64,000 nt of DNA from an uncultured Lachnospiraceae bacterium (GTDB taxonomy: Bacteria > Bacillota > Clostridia > Lachnospirales > Lachnospiraceae), in contig CANRPU010000001.1 in assembly GCA_947632555.1 (NCBI GenBank), positions 1-64,000 of the forward strand, written 5' to 3'. Below are positions 30,369 to 40,517 of the stretch, piece after piece. Within the stretch, counting starts at the first letter, position 1, and each line of letters opens with the position of its first letter. The position numbers were made by a program, and so were the translations under genes. The notes beneath the pieces are model-generated. The model was not told where the DNA came from and did not search any database. It saw only the letters and a list, made by a program, of their open reading frames with translations.

Positions 30369-31862
30369 CTATTCCTGTACAGCGGCTCTGTTCACCGGAG
30401 GCAGCAGAGGCGTTTCCCGCTCCTTGACCTGGCTGTCCCGGATTTCGATCACCGGCCCGCCGGTGCCCTCTATATATTCCCTGGTGATCGTCACTCTGCC
30501 GATATTGTCATCCTTCGGGATCTCATACATGATATCCAGCATAAATTCTTCTATGATGGACCGCAGCGCCCTGGCTCCCGTTTCCCGCTCCATTGCCTTT
30601 TCGGCGATCGCCTCCAGCGCCTCATCCGTGAACTCCAGCTTGACCTCATCCAGCTCCAAAAGTTTCTGATACTGCTTCAGGATCGCGTTTTTAGGCTCTT
30701 TTAACACCTTGACCATCATTTCCTTTGTCAGCCCTTCCAACGTGAAAATGATAGGCAGACGTCCGATAAATTCAGGAATCATGCCGAATTTTTTAATATC
30801 TTCCACCGTCACTTTGGCCAGCAGATTCTTTTCTTTGTCAAAGCGATCCTTCAGCTGCGCGTTGAATCCCATGGAACTCTGCTTTGTCAGCCTTTCCTTG
30901 ATGATCTCTTCCAGATCCGGGAACGCGCCGCCGCAGATAAACAGGATATTGCGGGTATTAATGGTGGCCAGAGGCACCATGGCATTCTTGCTGTTGGCGC
31001 CTACGGGCACCTCTACTTCCGCTCCCTCCAACAGTTTCAGCATACCCTGCTGTACGGATTCTCCGCTCACATCTCTGGAGGTAGTATTCTTTTTCTTGGC
31101 GATCTTGTCGATCTCATCAATGAAAATAATGCCTCTTTCCGCTTTCTCCACGTCATTGTCCGCCGCTGCCAGAAGCTTGGATACTACGCTTTCAATATCG
31201 TCACCTATGTATCCCGCTTCTGTCAGAGAAGTGGCATCCGCTATAGCCAGCGGCACGTCCAGCAGTCTTGCCAGCGTCTTCACCAGATAGGTCTTGCCGC
31301 AGCCGGTGGGACCGATCATGAGCATATTGGATTTTTCAATCTCTATCTCATCCATGGTCCCTGTGGCTACTCTTTTATAGTGGTTGTAAACCGCCACCGA
31401 AATCACTTTTTTGGCATGCTCCTGCCCCACCACGTACTCGTCCAGGCTGGCCTTTATCTTATGCGGAGCAGGGATATTCCTGATATCCAGCGCCGGTTCT
31501 TTGGCATCGGCCTCTTTTTTCTTTTTCAGCTTCTGCTTGTTGGGAATGCCGCCTTCCCCCTGGAGATCCGCGATATTCACAAAGCGGATATTCGGAAAGC
31601 CCTTCTCCCCGCCATTGTTAAGATCCTGCGTAAAAGCCGGGTTGTTCAGCATGCCCTGATAATCGAACTGGCTGACCGTATCCATGGTCTTGTGCATACA
31701 GTCGTTGCAGACCGAAATATTGTTGGGCAGCCTGAACATCTTGCCGGTTTTGCTCTCCGGCCTGCGGCAGATAAAACAAACATCCTCATACTCTGGTTTT
31801 TTATCTTTATCTTTATCGTTTTCTTCTTTGTCTTCTGTATCGCGATCGTCGTATTCCGCCAT
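30369..31862 (-). CDS. clpX: ClpX-like AAA+ unfoldase (zinc-binding N-domain)
   Basis: CFICRRPESKTGKMFRLPNNISVCNDCM zinc finger, GPTGCGKTYLVKTLARLLDVP, ADATSLTEAGYIGDDIESVVSKLL, SMGFNAQL loop. Confidence 0.92.
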   Translation of the reverse strand: MAEYDDRDTEDKEENDKDKDKKPEYEDVCFICRRPESKTGKMFRLPNNISVCNDCMHKTMDTVSQFDYQGMLNNPAFTQDLNNGGEKGFPNIRFVNIADLQGEGGIPNKQKLKKKKEADAKEPALDIRNIPAPHKIKASLDEYVVGQEHAKKVISVAVYNHYKRVATGTMDEIEIEKSNMLMIGPTGCGKTYLVKTLARLLDVPLAIADATSLTEAGYIGDDIESVVSKLLAAADNDVEKAERGIIFIDEIDKIAKKKNTTSRDVSGESVQQGMLKLLEGAEVEVPVGANSKNAMVPLATINTRNILFICGGAFPDLEEIIKERLTKQSSMGFNAQLKDRFDKEKNLLAKVTVEDIKKFGMIPEFIGRLPIIFTLEGLTKEMMVKVLKEPKNAILKQYQKLLELDEVKLEFTDEALEAIAEKAMERETGARALRSIIEEFMLDIMYEIPKDDNIGRVTITREYIEGTGGPVIEIRDSQVKERETPLLPPVNRAAVQE

Positions 31863-31901
31863 AATTTTCTCCCTCATTTCCTTTCGGCTTCAGCCACTCT
31901 C

Positions 31902-31930
31902 ATTATAGCGGATACCGGCGTTCTATACAA
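31902..31930 (-). promoter_or_regulatory. Putative promoter of the clpX-like gene
   Basis: Minus strand TTGTAT-17 nt-TATAAT. Confidence 0.55.
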
Positions 31931-31979
31931 GTGAAGTTTTTCTAAACAGTGCTGGAAATTACTGTTATAAAGTACGTTT

Positions 31980-33368
31980 TTAAGGCCTGCTGCCCAGCTC
32001 CACCGTCAGGGTGTTCTCTTTCCATTCGCCGTTTTCAATCCGCATGACCAATATCTCCACGGTTTCTCCGGCCTTATAATACTCCAGCGTTTCTCTTAGA
32101 TCCTCTTCAGAGTAGAGCCGGATCCCATCAAATTTGGTGATGATATCTCCCTGCAGCATACCGCCTTTTGCCGCCGGGGTTCCCTCGTCGATGCCGGACA
32201 CATAGACGCCCTGAGGCATTCCATATATCTCAGCGGCCTGCGCCGTTACGGACTGGGGAATGATCCCAAGATAACCCATGCTGTCTTCGTCTACTCTATC
32301 TCTTGTTTCCCGTAACATCAGATCTTCCAGAATAGGCTGCGCGGCCGAGATCGGGATCGCGTATCCCACGCCGTCCACCAGCGTACCGCCGATCTTGTTG
32401 GAGTTGATGCCGATCACCTCACCGCGTACATTCAGCAGCGCGCCGCCGGAGTTGCCCGGATTGATGGCCGCGTCGGTCTGAATAAAAGTGCCTGTGGAGC
32501 CGTCTTCCAGTTCCACCTCCCGATTCAGGGCGCTGATCCAGCCGCCGGTCATAGACTGTCCGTATCCCAGCGCGTTGCCGATGGCAACAACCGGTTCTCC
32601 CACTTTCAGGCTGTCGGAATCTCCCAGTCTGGCAATGGTAATGGCCGCTCTGGTGCTCATATCCAGCTTGTCAAAAGGAACCGCGATAACCGCCAGATCC
32701 ATATCCGGATCGCTGCCCTTCACAGTGGCTTCCGCTTCCGTATTGTCAATAAAGTGTACCGTCAGTTCCTCCGCCCCTTCTATCACGTGATAGTTGGTGG
32801 CGATCAGAAGTTCGGTATCGTTCTGTCCCACAATAATGCCGGAACCGCTGCCGCCTCCCTGTCTTTCCACTATCTGGCCGAAATAATAGTACTGCTCGGT
32901 CTGCGTGTTCACAATGGATACCATGGCCGGCATGACTTCTTCCACCATGGCAGACATATCGGCCGTTCCGCCCATATCGGAGATATTGATCACAGGAGCG
33001 GTGGAGATGCCGCTGTTACTGTCCGCGTAGTCCGCATTGGCACTTCCTTCATTTTTGCCGTTATCGGAATTGGACGAATTTCCTGCCGCGGGCGGTTTCT
33101 GCGTATGATCGCCCTCCGCTATATTATAGGTTGCTTCCAGTTTTTCCAGCAGCCCCGTGCTCTCACCCACCGCATAGAGGCCTGCCCCCGCGCAGAGGCC
33201 AAAGCTCAGTCCCACACAGGCTCCCGCCAGTATTTTCCTGCAGAAACGTCCAAATCCGCCCTTTTTCTTTTTATTCTTCCCGGGCTGCACATATACAGGC
33301 GGCTGTCCCTCGGTTCCGGGCACCTGGTAATAGCTTCCGCTGTTTGGATTTTCATTTTCATACATCAT
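31980..33368 (-). CDS. HtrA/DegP-like serine protease with PDZ domain
   Basis: N-terminal TM anchor; triad contexts IATNYHVIEG, DPDMDLAVIAV, NPGNSGGALLNVRGEVIGINS; C-terminal PDZ (GTPAAKGGMLQGDIITKFDG). Confidence 0.95.
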   Translation of the reverse strand: MMYENENPNSGSYYQVPGTEGQPPVYVQPGKNKKKKGGFGRFCRKILAGACVGLSFGLCAGAGLYAVGESTGLLEKLEATYNIAEGDHTQKPPAAGNSSNSDNGKNEGSANADYADSNSGISTAPVINISDMGGTADMSAMVEEVMPAMVSIVNTQTEQYYYFGQIVERQGGGSGSGIIVGQNDTELLIATNYHVIEGAEELTVHFIDNTEAEATVKGSDPDMDLAVIAVPFDKLDMSTRAAITIARLGDSDSLKVGEPVVAIGNALGYGQSMTGGWISALNREVELEDGSTGTFIQTDAAINPGNSGGALLNVRGEVIGINSNKIGGTLVDGVGYAIPISAAQPILEDLMLRETRDRVDEDSMGYLGIIPQSVTAQAAEIYGMPQGVYVSGIDEGTPAAKGGMLQGDIITKFDGIRLYSEEDLRETLEYYKAGETVEILVMRIENGEWKENTLTVELGSRP

Positions 33369-33502
33369 ACATTACCTCTTTTCTCTTGCTTGATAAGGTC
33401 AGTATATTTTGTATTTGTGTCTTTTCTGTGATGAAAATATGTGGTTTTTGTTAAAAGGTTCTCATCTTTTTATTAAAGAGGCGGAGGAATCTCTTTTCAT
33501 CT

Positions 33503-34555
33503 TCACTCCTCAAAAAACGCGTCGTACTCTTCTGTCAGGTACAGTTCTTTTTCTTTCTCCGTATGTTCCTCGCAGTTTTCTTTTGTCAAACGGTGATCCC
33601 CCTGCTGTATCCACTGTAAGATCCAGGAATTTACCTTTGCGCTATAGTGCAGAAAATCCTTATAATTGTCCAGATCAAAAATCAAATCCGGATCATCATA
33701 GAAGCAGTAAAGCTCTACGTTATCATACTGCAGCAGCAGATCAGCCGCCAGTTTCTCGGCCTCTATCTGCGCCGAGATCCTGCCGTTTTGATAGCACATA
33801 TCCCAGTAGCACACGCTGTATGGCGTAAAAAACAGGTAAAACCGCGTATCCGGATGCTGCTCTATCACCGGGCACACGTTTTGGCGGACATTTTCCTCCA
33901 CCACTCTTTTTTCTTCTTCCGTCAGACCGCTGTCCGGCGCGGCGCTGTCCCGTCGGGCATAACTGCTTTCCACTGCTTCCCGCCCTGTCGTTCTCTCCCA
34001 GGCAGAGTATTCGTCAAAAGTTGTAGGCGCGGTCCCCTGCAGGGTCATGGCCAGATTGTTCATCACGCCGTGATACATGATCTCTTTGTTCCATACATAC
34101 GATACATCGTTAAACGGATTGTCATCATATAAATAGGATGGATACTCCTCATAATTCTGAAAATCCGGCCTTTGAATCAGATTGGTCCCATCCAGCCCCC
34201 ACAATACCGCTTTAATCCCGTCATGATGCCGGAACGCCCGCTGCAGGCTCTCGGAAATTTCCCGATAACCCGCCCCGGAATACGGCAGCTTAACAGCGTT
34301 ACAGTCAAACAGTTCATTAAATTCCGAGGTTTTAAAATTCTGTGTCATGGATGTGCCGGTAATAATGGCATCATAGTCAAAATGCCGGCTGATGCCGTCA
34401 TTTATATAACGCTCCTCATACAGACGATAAGAAATGCCCGCAAGCGGCGCGTGAAAATGAAAATACGGATCCACCACCACAGTCACGCCAGCGAACACAG
34501 CCATGCACAGCAACAACCATAAAATTGTACGGATAAACCACTTTTTTTCTTTCAT
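33503..34555 (-). CDS. Membrane-anchored SGNH/AlgX/DltD-like protein
   Basis: N-terminal TM, IITGTSMTQNF and DLDNYKDFLHYSAKVN resembling SGNH GxS and DxxH blocks; downstream of MBOAT. Confidence 0.7.
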   Translation of the reverse strand: MKEKKWFIRTILWLLLCMAVFAGVTVVVDPYFHFHAPLAGISYRLYEERYINDGISRHFDYDAIITGTSMTQNFKTSEFNELFDCNAVKLPYSGAGYREISESLQRAFRHHDGIKAVLWGLDGTNLIQRPDFQNYEEYPSYLYDDNPFNDVSYVWNKEIMYHGVMNNLAMTLQGTAPTTFDEYSAWERTTGREAVESSYARRDSAAPDSGLTEEEKRVVEENVRQNVCPVIEQHPDTRFYLFFTPYSVCYWDMCYQNGRISAQIEAEKLAADLLLQYDNVELYCFYDDPDLIFDLDNYKDFLHYSAKVNSWILQWIQQGDHRLTKENCEEHTEKEKELYLTEEYDAFFEE

Positions 34556-34591
34556 CTCTATCTCCGTTCCGAAATACGGCAGCCGTTTTTA

Positions 34592-36019
34592 CTAAAAATT
34601 GGAGTACAAAAATACGCTGATGCCAGACAGCGAGATAATACTCCAGAAAAGCAGAGCCACCGTCGCTGCCGTCTGTCCCGCGCTGTAAGAAAAGCTCTTG
34701 AGCCTTTCCTGTGTGTTTTTAGGAATCACCGCGATCAAAAGCATGATCAGAATCACTATGAGCAGCATCAAAAACGGGAAGCTGTCCGACAGTCCCTGCA
34801 GTCCCAGCCGGCAGAGAATACGGATCTCTACCAGGTTGTTCACCGCCTCCGCCAGGGCCGTTTCTACCGCTCCGGTACCCGGTACCAAGATCCGGGAAAA
34901 AAACAGTCCCGCATCGCTCAGACTGTCCGCCCGAAAGATCACCCACGCTACATTGACAAACAAAAATGTAAGCCCCCGGCCCAAAACCGGGATCTTTTCC
35001 GTTCTTCTGCCGGTAAGCCGTTCCGCCACCATGGCAAGCCCATGCAGCAGGCCCCACACCAGAAAGGTCAGGCCGGCTCCGTGCCAGATACCGCTCAGGA
35101 TGAACACGATCAGGATATTCACACAGGTCCTTCCCATACCTTTTCTGCTGCCTCCCAGGGGAATATACAGGTATTTGGTAAAGAAACGGGTCAGGCTGAT
35201 ATGCCATCTGTTCCAAAAGTCAGAAACGGACCTTGCCTTATAGGGCGAATCAAAGTTGACGGGCAGATGAATATTCATCATCAGCGCCACTCCCAGCGCC
35301 ATATCACTGTATCCGCTGAAATCATAATAAAGCTGTAAGGAATAAGAAAGCATCACCAGCAGAGCGCTTCCCGTATGGAGGCCGGCAATGTTGGAAAACC
35401 CTATATTGACCAGCTTTGCCAGCGTATCCGCCAGAATTACCTTTTTCGCCAGTCCCATCGCGAACAAATACAGTCCGCCGGAAAGATTTTCAAACTTTGG
35501 CCGGAATATGTTTTTCCCACTCAGTTGCTGCAGAAATTCCCGAAACTGCGTGATCGGGCCGGAAGTGACCTTGGGAAAAAAACTGATATAGACCGCATAA
35601 TCCAGAAAATCATGCCGCAGCCCGTTTTCCTTATAGCAATCCGCCAGATAAGATATCTGCTGAAACGTTATAAAACTGATACCTACTGTCAAAACAGAGG
35701 AGAAACGCCAGTATTTCAGATAAAACAGCGCCGCCAGATTGACCGTAACTCCCAGCGCGAGAATCCCCCTCCGGCGCGCTTTTCCTGTCTGCATCTCCAT
35801 CACGCGCTGAAGCCCAAAATTAATCAGCGCGCTTCCTGCCAGAAACAACGCGTAATATATATTCAGAAACCCATAAAAGCACGCGGAAGCCAGGATCAGC
35901 CAGACCTTTCCCGGTTTATCCGTACTCAGCCTCTTATTTTCAGTTTTTCCCAGCAAAAAAAGGCCGCATAAAGTAACCGGCAGGAATAACAAAATAAATA
36001 CATAGGAGTTAAAAAGCAT
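34592..36019 (-). CDS. MBOAT-family O-acyltransferase (AlgI/DltB-like)
   Basis: Polytopic; FPKVTSGPITQFREFL, YYDFSGYSDMALGVALMMNIHLPVNFDSPYKARSVSDFWNRWHISLTRFFTKYLYIPLGG, FILSGIWHGAGLTFLVWGLLHG. Confidence 0.95.
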   Translation of the reverse strand: MLFNSYVFILLFLPVTLCGLFLLGKTENKRLSTDKPGKVWLILASACFYGFLNIYYALFLAGSALINFGLQRVMEMQTGKARRRGILALGVTVNLAALFYLKYWRFSSVLTVGISFITFQQISYLADCYKENGLRHDFLDYAVYISFFPKVTSGPITQFREFLQQLSGKNIFRPKFENLSGGLYLFAMGLAKKVILADTLAKLVNIGFSNIAGLHTGSALLVMLSYSLQLYYDFSGYSDMALGVALMMNIHLPVNFDSPYKARSVSDFWNRWHISLTRFFTKYLYIPLGGSRKGMGRTCVNILIVFILSGIWHGAGLTFLVWGLLHGLAMVAERLTGRRTEKIPVLGRGLTFLFVNVAWVIFRADSLSDAGLFFSRILVPGTGAVETALAEAVNNLVEIRILCRLGLQGLSDSFPFLMLLIVILIMLLIAVIPKNTQERLKSFSYSAGQTAATVALLFWSIISLSGISVFLYSNF

Positions 36020-36046
36020 GTCACTTCCCTCCTTTTCAGGCGCCGC

Positions 36047-38074
36047 CTATTTCTTTACATAAAGCCTGAATTCAATCCCCTCGCAATAAATAACAGCCGT
36101 AATGGTATGTGATGCCTGCCAGCCTTCAAAATCCCCGCCCGTCATCCAGTAAACCGTATTGAGATACTCGTCGTTTACAAATATCGCGTTTTCCGCTTCC
36201 CATGCACGCAGATAGCTCTCAGCGCCTCCCTGAACCACTTCCAAATCAGGCAGATCAATCCCATAGGAATGGGTTTTCCAACCCAGAAAGCTGTATACCT
36301 CATCCACCCCTATACCGGCGCCGGGAGTTCCTTCCGGGATATTCTCCCGCACCTCCTCCGCGAACTCCTGCAGACTTTCCGTTTTCCGCAGTTCGCTCTG
36401 CCGTTCCCACACAGATATATACCTGATACAAACCAGCAGCGCCAGCAATGCCAGTGAAACAACAGTCCACACCCCAAATGAACGCAGGATCCCGCTTCCA
36501 AGCGCAGACGATCTCCACATTCTCCCGCATAGAAAACGCTCCCCCAGATATGCCATGATCACGGCAAATACCGGCAGTATCTCCCAGAGAAGAAGAAACG
36601 ATGATCGATTGACATAATATGTGAACTGCACCATAACCGCGATCACGCACGCCGCCAAAACAGCAATCTGCGGGTTTACTTCTTCCTGACGGGAAGTATG
36701 TCCGCATAAACCTGTCCTGCTCAGCACCAGCGCCATGCTGCCCAACAGGATCACAATACAAAACATCCATGGCGATATCTCCTTGGGCAGATATATTTCA
36801 TGCCACTGCATATATCCGTCCCCGGTTCCCACTAATGGAAACAGACATTCCTTTACCGTCAGCCATTGTCCTCCTACAGATAGATTATACAGATTGACGA
36901 TACCATACGCCAGCAGAAGCGAGGCCCCTGCCTGCAGAAAACTTTTACCGATACCGTCAGCACTCTTCTTATTCCACAAAGGTTCCTTCTGCAAAATACC
37001 AACAATATCCCATCCCGCCCACGCTGTCAGACATGCGATCCCTGTTTCAAAATTCCAGACCAGCGAAAACGCGCAGAGTATCGTTCCCCCCATCTTCCAC
37101 AAGAAAATCCACCGCTTCTGTTCGCGGATATGTTTGATTCCCCATACGGTATACGCAAGCAGCACGGATACAAAAATGATTCTGTGCGGAAATACCTGGC
37201 AGTATCCGCCCCCCCGCTCCCACACAGGAAATGTACCGATCCCTATGGCCCCCAAAATCTTAAAAACCGGTTTGCTAACCATAAAATCCAGCACATAACA
37301 CAGGCACAACACCGAAATTCCTGTTAAAACAGCTGTGAAAAGCGCCATATCCGTTACGCTTCCCCCCATAAGCCGGACTATAGGAGCACATAATATGCCA
37401 TAAAACCCATAGACTCCTGTATTGATGGCACTGTATGGGGCCATATCCAACGCGCGCTTTATGGAGTGGAAATACGCATTAAAATGATACAAGTCCATTT
37501 TAAAGGGATTGGGCATATACAACAGCCATCCGGCATTCACAGCAGCCAGCAGATATGCCACTCTTACTGCCCATTTTGCTTTATCGGACATAGTTTCTGT
37601 TGTTCTGCCGGTTTTCTTTCCTTTCTGTTTCGTGAAATACCAGTATATTTCTACCGCGGCCGCAAACACCCCAATATTCAACGCGGCCGCTATTATCTTT
37701 TTATGCTGTCCCCCCATATAAGAATCCGCCAGAAAAGCGGCCATATAAGGATTGACAAAGGTATACAGGATTCCTATCCCCATTCCCATGAAAGTAATAC
37801 CGGCCAGAATATTTTCACGCAGAGCGCACTCTTTAAAACATTCCGCAAACTTTACAGACTTTGCAAAGATGCTATAGCACCATATAAAAAGCAGAAATCC
37901 TATGCATACAGAACCGCCATAGTACAGCAGATCTCTGTTCGGCATTTTGAAAATATCCAGTTCTACCCAGAAGAATGTCCAGATTCCCCAAAACAGCAGT
38001 ACCGCCCCTAACGACGCTGCGGCCGCCGCATTGCTTTCACCAGTTCTGTCTTCCGCTATCCCTCTATCCCGCAT
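36047..38074 (-). CDS. Large polytopic membrane protein, possible GT-C-like glycosyltransferase
   Basis: 675 aa, many hydrophobic segments, position within glycan locus; no clear family. Confidence 0.7.
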   Translation of the reverse strand: MRDRGIAEDRTGESNAAAAASLGAVLLFWGIWTFFWVELDIFKMPNRDLLYYGGSVCIGFLLFIWCYSIFAKSVKFAECFKECALRENILAGITFMGMGIGILYTFVNPYMAAFLADSYMGGQHKKIIAAALNIGVFAAAVEIYWYFTKQKGKKTGRTTETMSDKAKWAVRVAYLLAAVNAGWLLYMPNPFKMDLYHFNAYFHSIKRALDMAPYSAINTGVYGFYGILCAPIVRLMGGSVTDMALFTAVLTGISVLCLCYVLDFMVSKPVFKILGAIGIGTFPVWERGGGYCQVFPHRIIFVSVLLAYTVWGIKHIREQKRWIFLWKMGGTILCAFSLVWNFETGIACLTAWAGWDIVGILQKEPLWNKKSADGIGKSFLQAGASLLLAYGIVNLYNLSVGGQWLTVKECLFPLVGTGDGYMQWHEIYLPKEISPWMFCIVILLGSMALVLSRTGLCGHTSRQEEVNPQIAVLAACVIAVMVQFTYYVNRSSFLLLWEILPVFAVIMAYLGERFLCGRMWRSSALGSGILRSFGVWTVVSLALLALLVCIRYISVWERQSELRKTESLQEFAEEVRENIPEGTPGAGIGVDEVYSFLGWKTHSYGIDLPDLEVVQGGAESYLRAWEAENAIFVNDEYLNTVYWMTGGDFEGWQASHTITAVIYCEGIEFRLYVKK

Positions 38075-38098
38075 GTATGTTTTCCTTTCCAGTCTGCT

Positions 38099-39436
38099 TC
38101 AGATCAGCGCTTCTTTCACGCACTGCGCCATATAATCCAGCATATCATCCGTCATGCCGGGATACACGCCTATCCAGAAGGTATCCCGCATGATGCGGTC
38201 CGTATTAGTCAGTTTTCCCACAACCCGATATCCTTCCCCACTTCTCCTCATGGAGTCAAAACAGGGATGCTTGATCAGATTGCCCGCAAACAGCATACGC
38301 GTCTGAATCCCTCTTTCTTCCACATATCTGACAACACGGCTCCTGTCCACACCCTCCCTGCAGGTGATCAGAAATCCAAACCAGCTGGGTTCCGAATGTT
38401 CACAGGCTTCCGGTAAGATCAGTTTATCCGAAACCTCCTCTAAAGCCTGCCGCAGTCTTATGAAATTTTTCTTCCGCTTTTCCACAAAAGCAGGGAACTT
38501 TTCCAGCTGTGCGCAGCCGATGGCTGCCTGCATGTCTGTCGCTTTCAGATTGTAACCAAAATGGGAATACACATACTTGTGGTCATATCCCACAGGCAGT
38601 TCTCCATACTGACCGTCAAATCTGTGTCCGCACAAATTATCCCTTCCGGATGGGCATACACAGTCCCGTCCCCAATCCCGGAAAGAGCGCACGATTTTAT
38701 GTAAAAGCGGGTTGTCCGTATACACGGCGCCTCCCTCTCCCATCGTCATATGATGCGGTGGATAAAAACTGGAAGTTCCGATATCTCCGATTGTACCCGT
38801 CAGTCTTTTCTCTCCGTCCAGAGTATATGCTGATCCCAGCGCATCACAATTATCCTCGATCAGCCACAGTCCGTGTCGGTCACAGAATTCCTTGACCTTG
38901 CGCAGATCAAACGGATTACCCAGTGTATGGGCTGCCATGACCGCCTTGGTTTTGGGTGAAAGCGCCTTCTCCAGCATGGAAACATCCATATTGTACTGGG
39001 GGATGGTCACGTCAATAAAAACCGGAACGGCTCCATACTGTATTACAGGCGCCACCGTGGTGGGAAAACCTGCCGCAACAGTAATCACTTCGTCCCCTCT
39101 CTTAATGCTCCTCTCTCCCAGCAGAGGAGATGTCAAGGCCATAAACGCCAGCAGATTGGCCGAAGAGCCGGAATTTACCAGCGAGCAGAATCGAATCCCT
39201 AGGTACTCCGCGAACTTTTTCTCAAACGCTTCGGTATACCGCCCTGATGTAAGCCAAAATTCCAGAGAGCTGTCTACCAGATTCCTCATTTCGGCCCTGT
39301 CGTACACCCGGGAAGCATACGGGATCCTGTCACCTTTCTGATATTCTTTTTTAGGTTCATGATACTTTTCACAGTATTTCTCAACTGCCTGCAGTATCTC
39401 CTCTCTTGCCTGGGCTTCTGTCAATCCTTCAAACAT
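38099..39436 (-). CDS. rfbH: CDP-4-dehydro-6-deoxyglucose 3-dehydrase (E1, RfbH/AscC-like)
   Basis: SFYPPHHMTMGEGGAVYTD (His replacing the PLP lysine) and RDWGRDCVCPSGRDNLCGHRF (2Fe-2S cysteine motif). Confidence 0.95.
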   Translation of the reverse strand: MFEGLTEAQAREEILQAVEKYCEKYHEPKKEYQKGDRIPYASRVYDRAEMRNLVDSSLEFWLTSGRYTEAFEKKFAEYLGIRFCSLVNSGSSANLLAFMALTSPLLGERSIKRGDEVITVAAGFPTTVAPVIQYGAVPVFIDVTIPQYNMDVSMLEKALSPKTKAVMAAHTLGNPFDLRKVKEFCDRHGLWLIEDNCDALGSAYTLDGEKRLTGTIGDIGTSSFYPPHHMTMGEGGAVYTDNPLLHKIVRSFRDWGRDCVCPSGRDNLCGHRFDGQYGELPVGYDHKYVYSHFGYNLKATDMQAAIGCAQLEKFPAFVEKRKKNFIRLRQALEEVSDKLILPEACEHSEPSWFGFLITCREGVDRSRVVRYVEERGIQTRMLFAGNLIKHPCFDSMRRSGEGYRVVGKLTNTDRIMRDTFWIGVYPGMTDDMLDYMAQCVKEALI

Positions 39437-40517
39437 ATGATACCTCTTTCCATTTGGCTGTCTGTGCCAAATATTCTTTGATCTGCCTGCTCATGCATAT
39501 ATCCGCGCTGCTGCCGTCCAGATAGTCTTTCTGCCACTCTACTATCTTATGTACTGCCGTACGGGAATCCCAGACCGGAGCCCAGCCAAAAGTCCTCTTG
39601 ATTTTAGCGCAGTCCAGTTTTAAGATCCCCGCCTCATGCGGTCCTCCGTCATACCGGTTTACCCACGATATACGCTCATGAAACAGTTCCTGCCATGTTT
39701 CACAAAAAATATCCGCCAGGCGGCCCGTTTCCAGGCAGTCCGATTCTTCCGGTCCGATATTGTAGCTGCCAGCAAAAGCAGCGTCCTCACATTGTTTCGC
39801 CGCGATCATCAGATACGCGGTGACCGGCTCCAGCACATGCTGATAAGGCCTGATAGAATAGGGATTTCTTATCACGATTTCCTGCTTCCCCATGGCCGCC
39901 CGGATGCAGTCAGGCACAATACGATCCCTGGCAAAATCACCGCCACCGATCACATTCCCCGCTCTGGCGGTAGTGATGGCCGTTCTTTTGTCTGAAAAAA
40001 ACGAGCTGCGGTAACAGGCTGTCACCAGCTCCGAACAGGACTTGGAGTTGGAATAGGGATCATACCCGTTCAGTTCTTCATTTTCCCGATATCCCCAATC
40101 CCATTCCCGGTTCAGATATACCTTATCCGTAGTTACGTTTAAAAAAGAACCGACCGATTCCGTCCTCCTGACACATTCCAGTACATTCACAGTTCCCATC
40201 ACGTTTACGTCATAGGTATAGACCGGCTCGGCATAGGACCTTCTGACAAGCGGCTGAGCCGCCATATGGATCACCACCTGCGGCTGAACACTCTGAAACG
40301 TTTTCTCCAGTTTGTCCAGATCTCGGATATCTCCAAAAACGGAATCCATCTTTTTCTGCAGACCGGCCAGCTCAAACAGGCTTTCCCCCGCTTCCGGCAT
40401 AAGCGCATAGCCGTGCAGATCCGCGCCTGCCTCTAAAAGCATTTGGCACATCCAGCTTCCCTTAAAGCCGGTGTGCCCCGTTACCAGTACCCGCTTTCCT
40501 CGATAAAATTCAAGCAT
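39429..40517 (-). CDS. rfbG: CDP-glucose 4,6-dehydratase
   Basis: VLVTGHTGFKGSWMCQMLLEAGADLHGYAL, HMAAQPLVRRSYAEPVYTYDVNVMGTVNVLE, YDPYSNSKSCSELVT. Confidence 0.95.
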   Translation of the reverse strand: MLEFYRGKRVLVTGHTGFKGSWMCQMLLEAGADLHGYALMPEAGESLFELAGLQKKMDSVFGDIRDLDKLEKTFQSVQPQVVIHMAAQPLVRRSYAEPVYTYDVNVMGTVNVLECVRRTESVGSFLNVTTDKVYLNREWDWGYRENEELNGYDPYSNSKSCSELVTACYRSSFFSDKRTAITTARAGNVIGGGDFARDRIVPDCIRAAMGKQEIVIRNPYSIRPYQHVLEPVTAYLMIAAKQCEDAAFAGSYNIGPEESDCLETGRLADIFCETWQELFHERISWVNRYDGGPHEAGILKLDCAKIKRTFGWAPVWDSRTAVHKIVEWQKDYLDGSSADICMSRQIKEYLAQTAKWKEVSYV

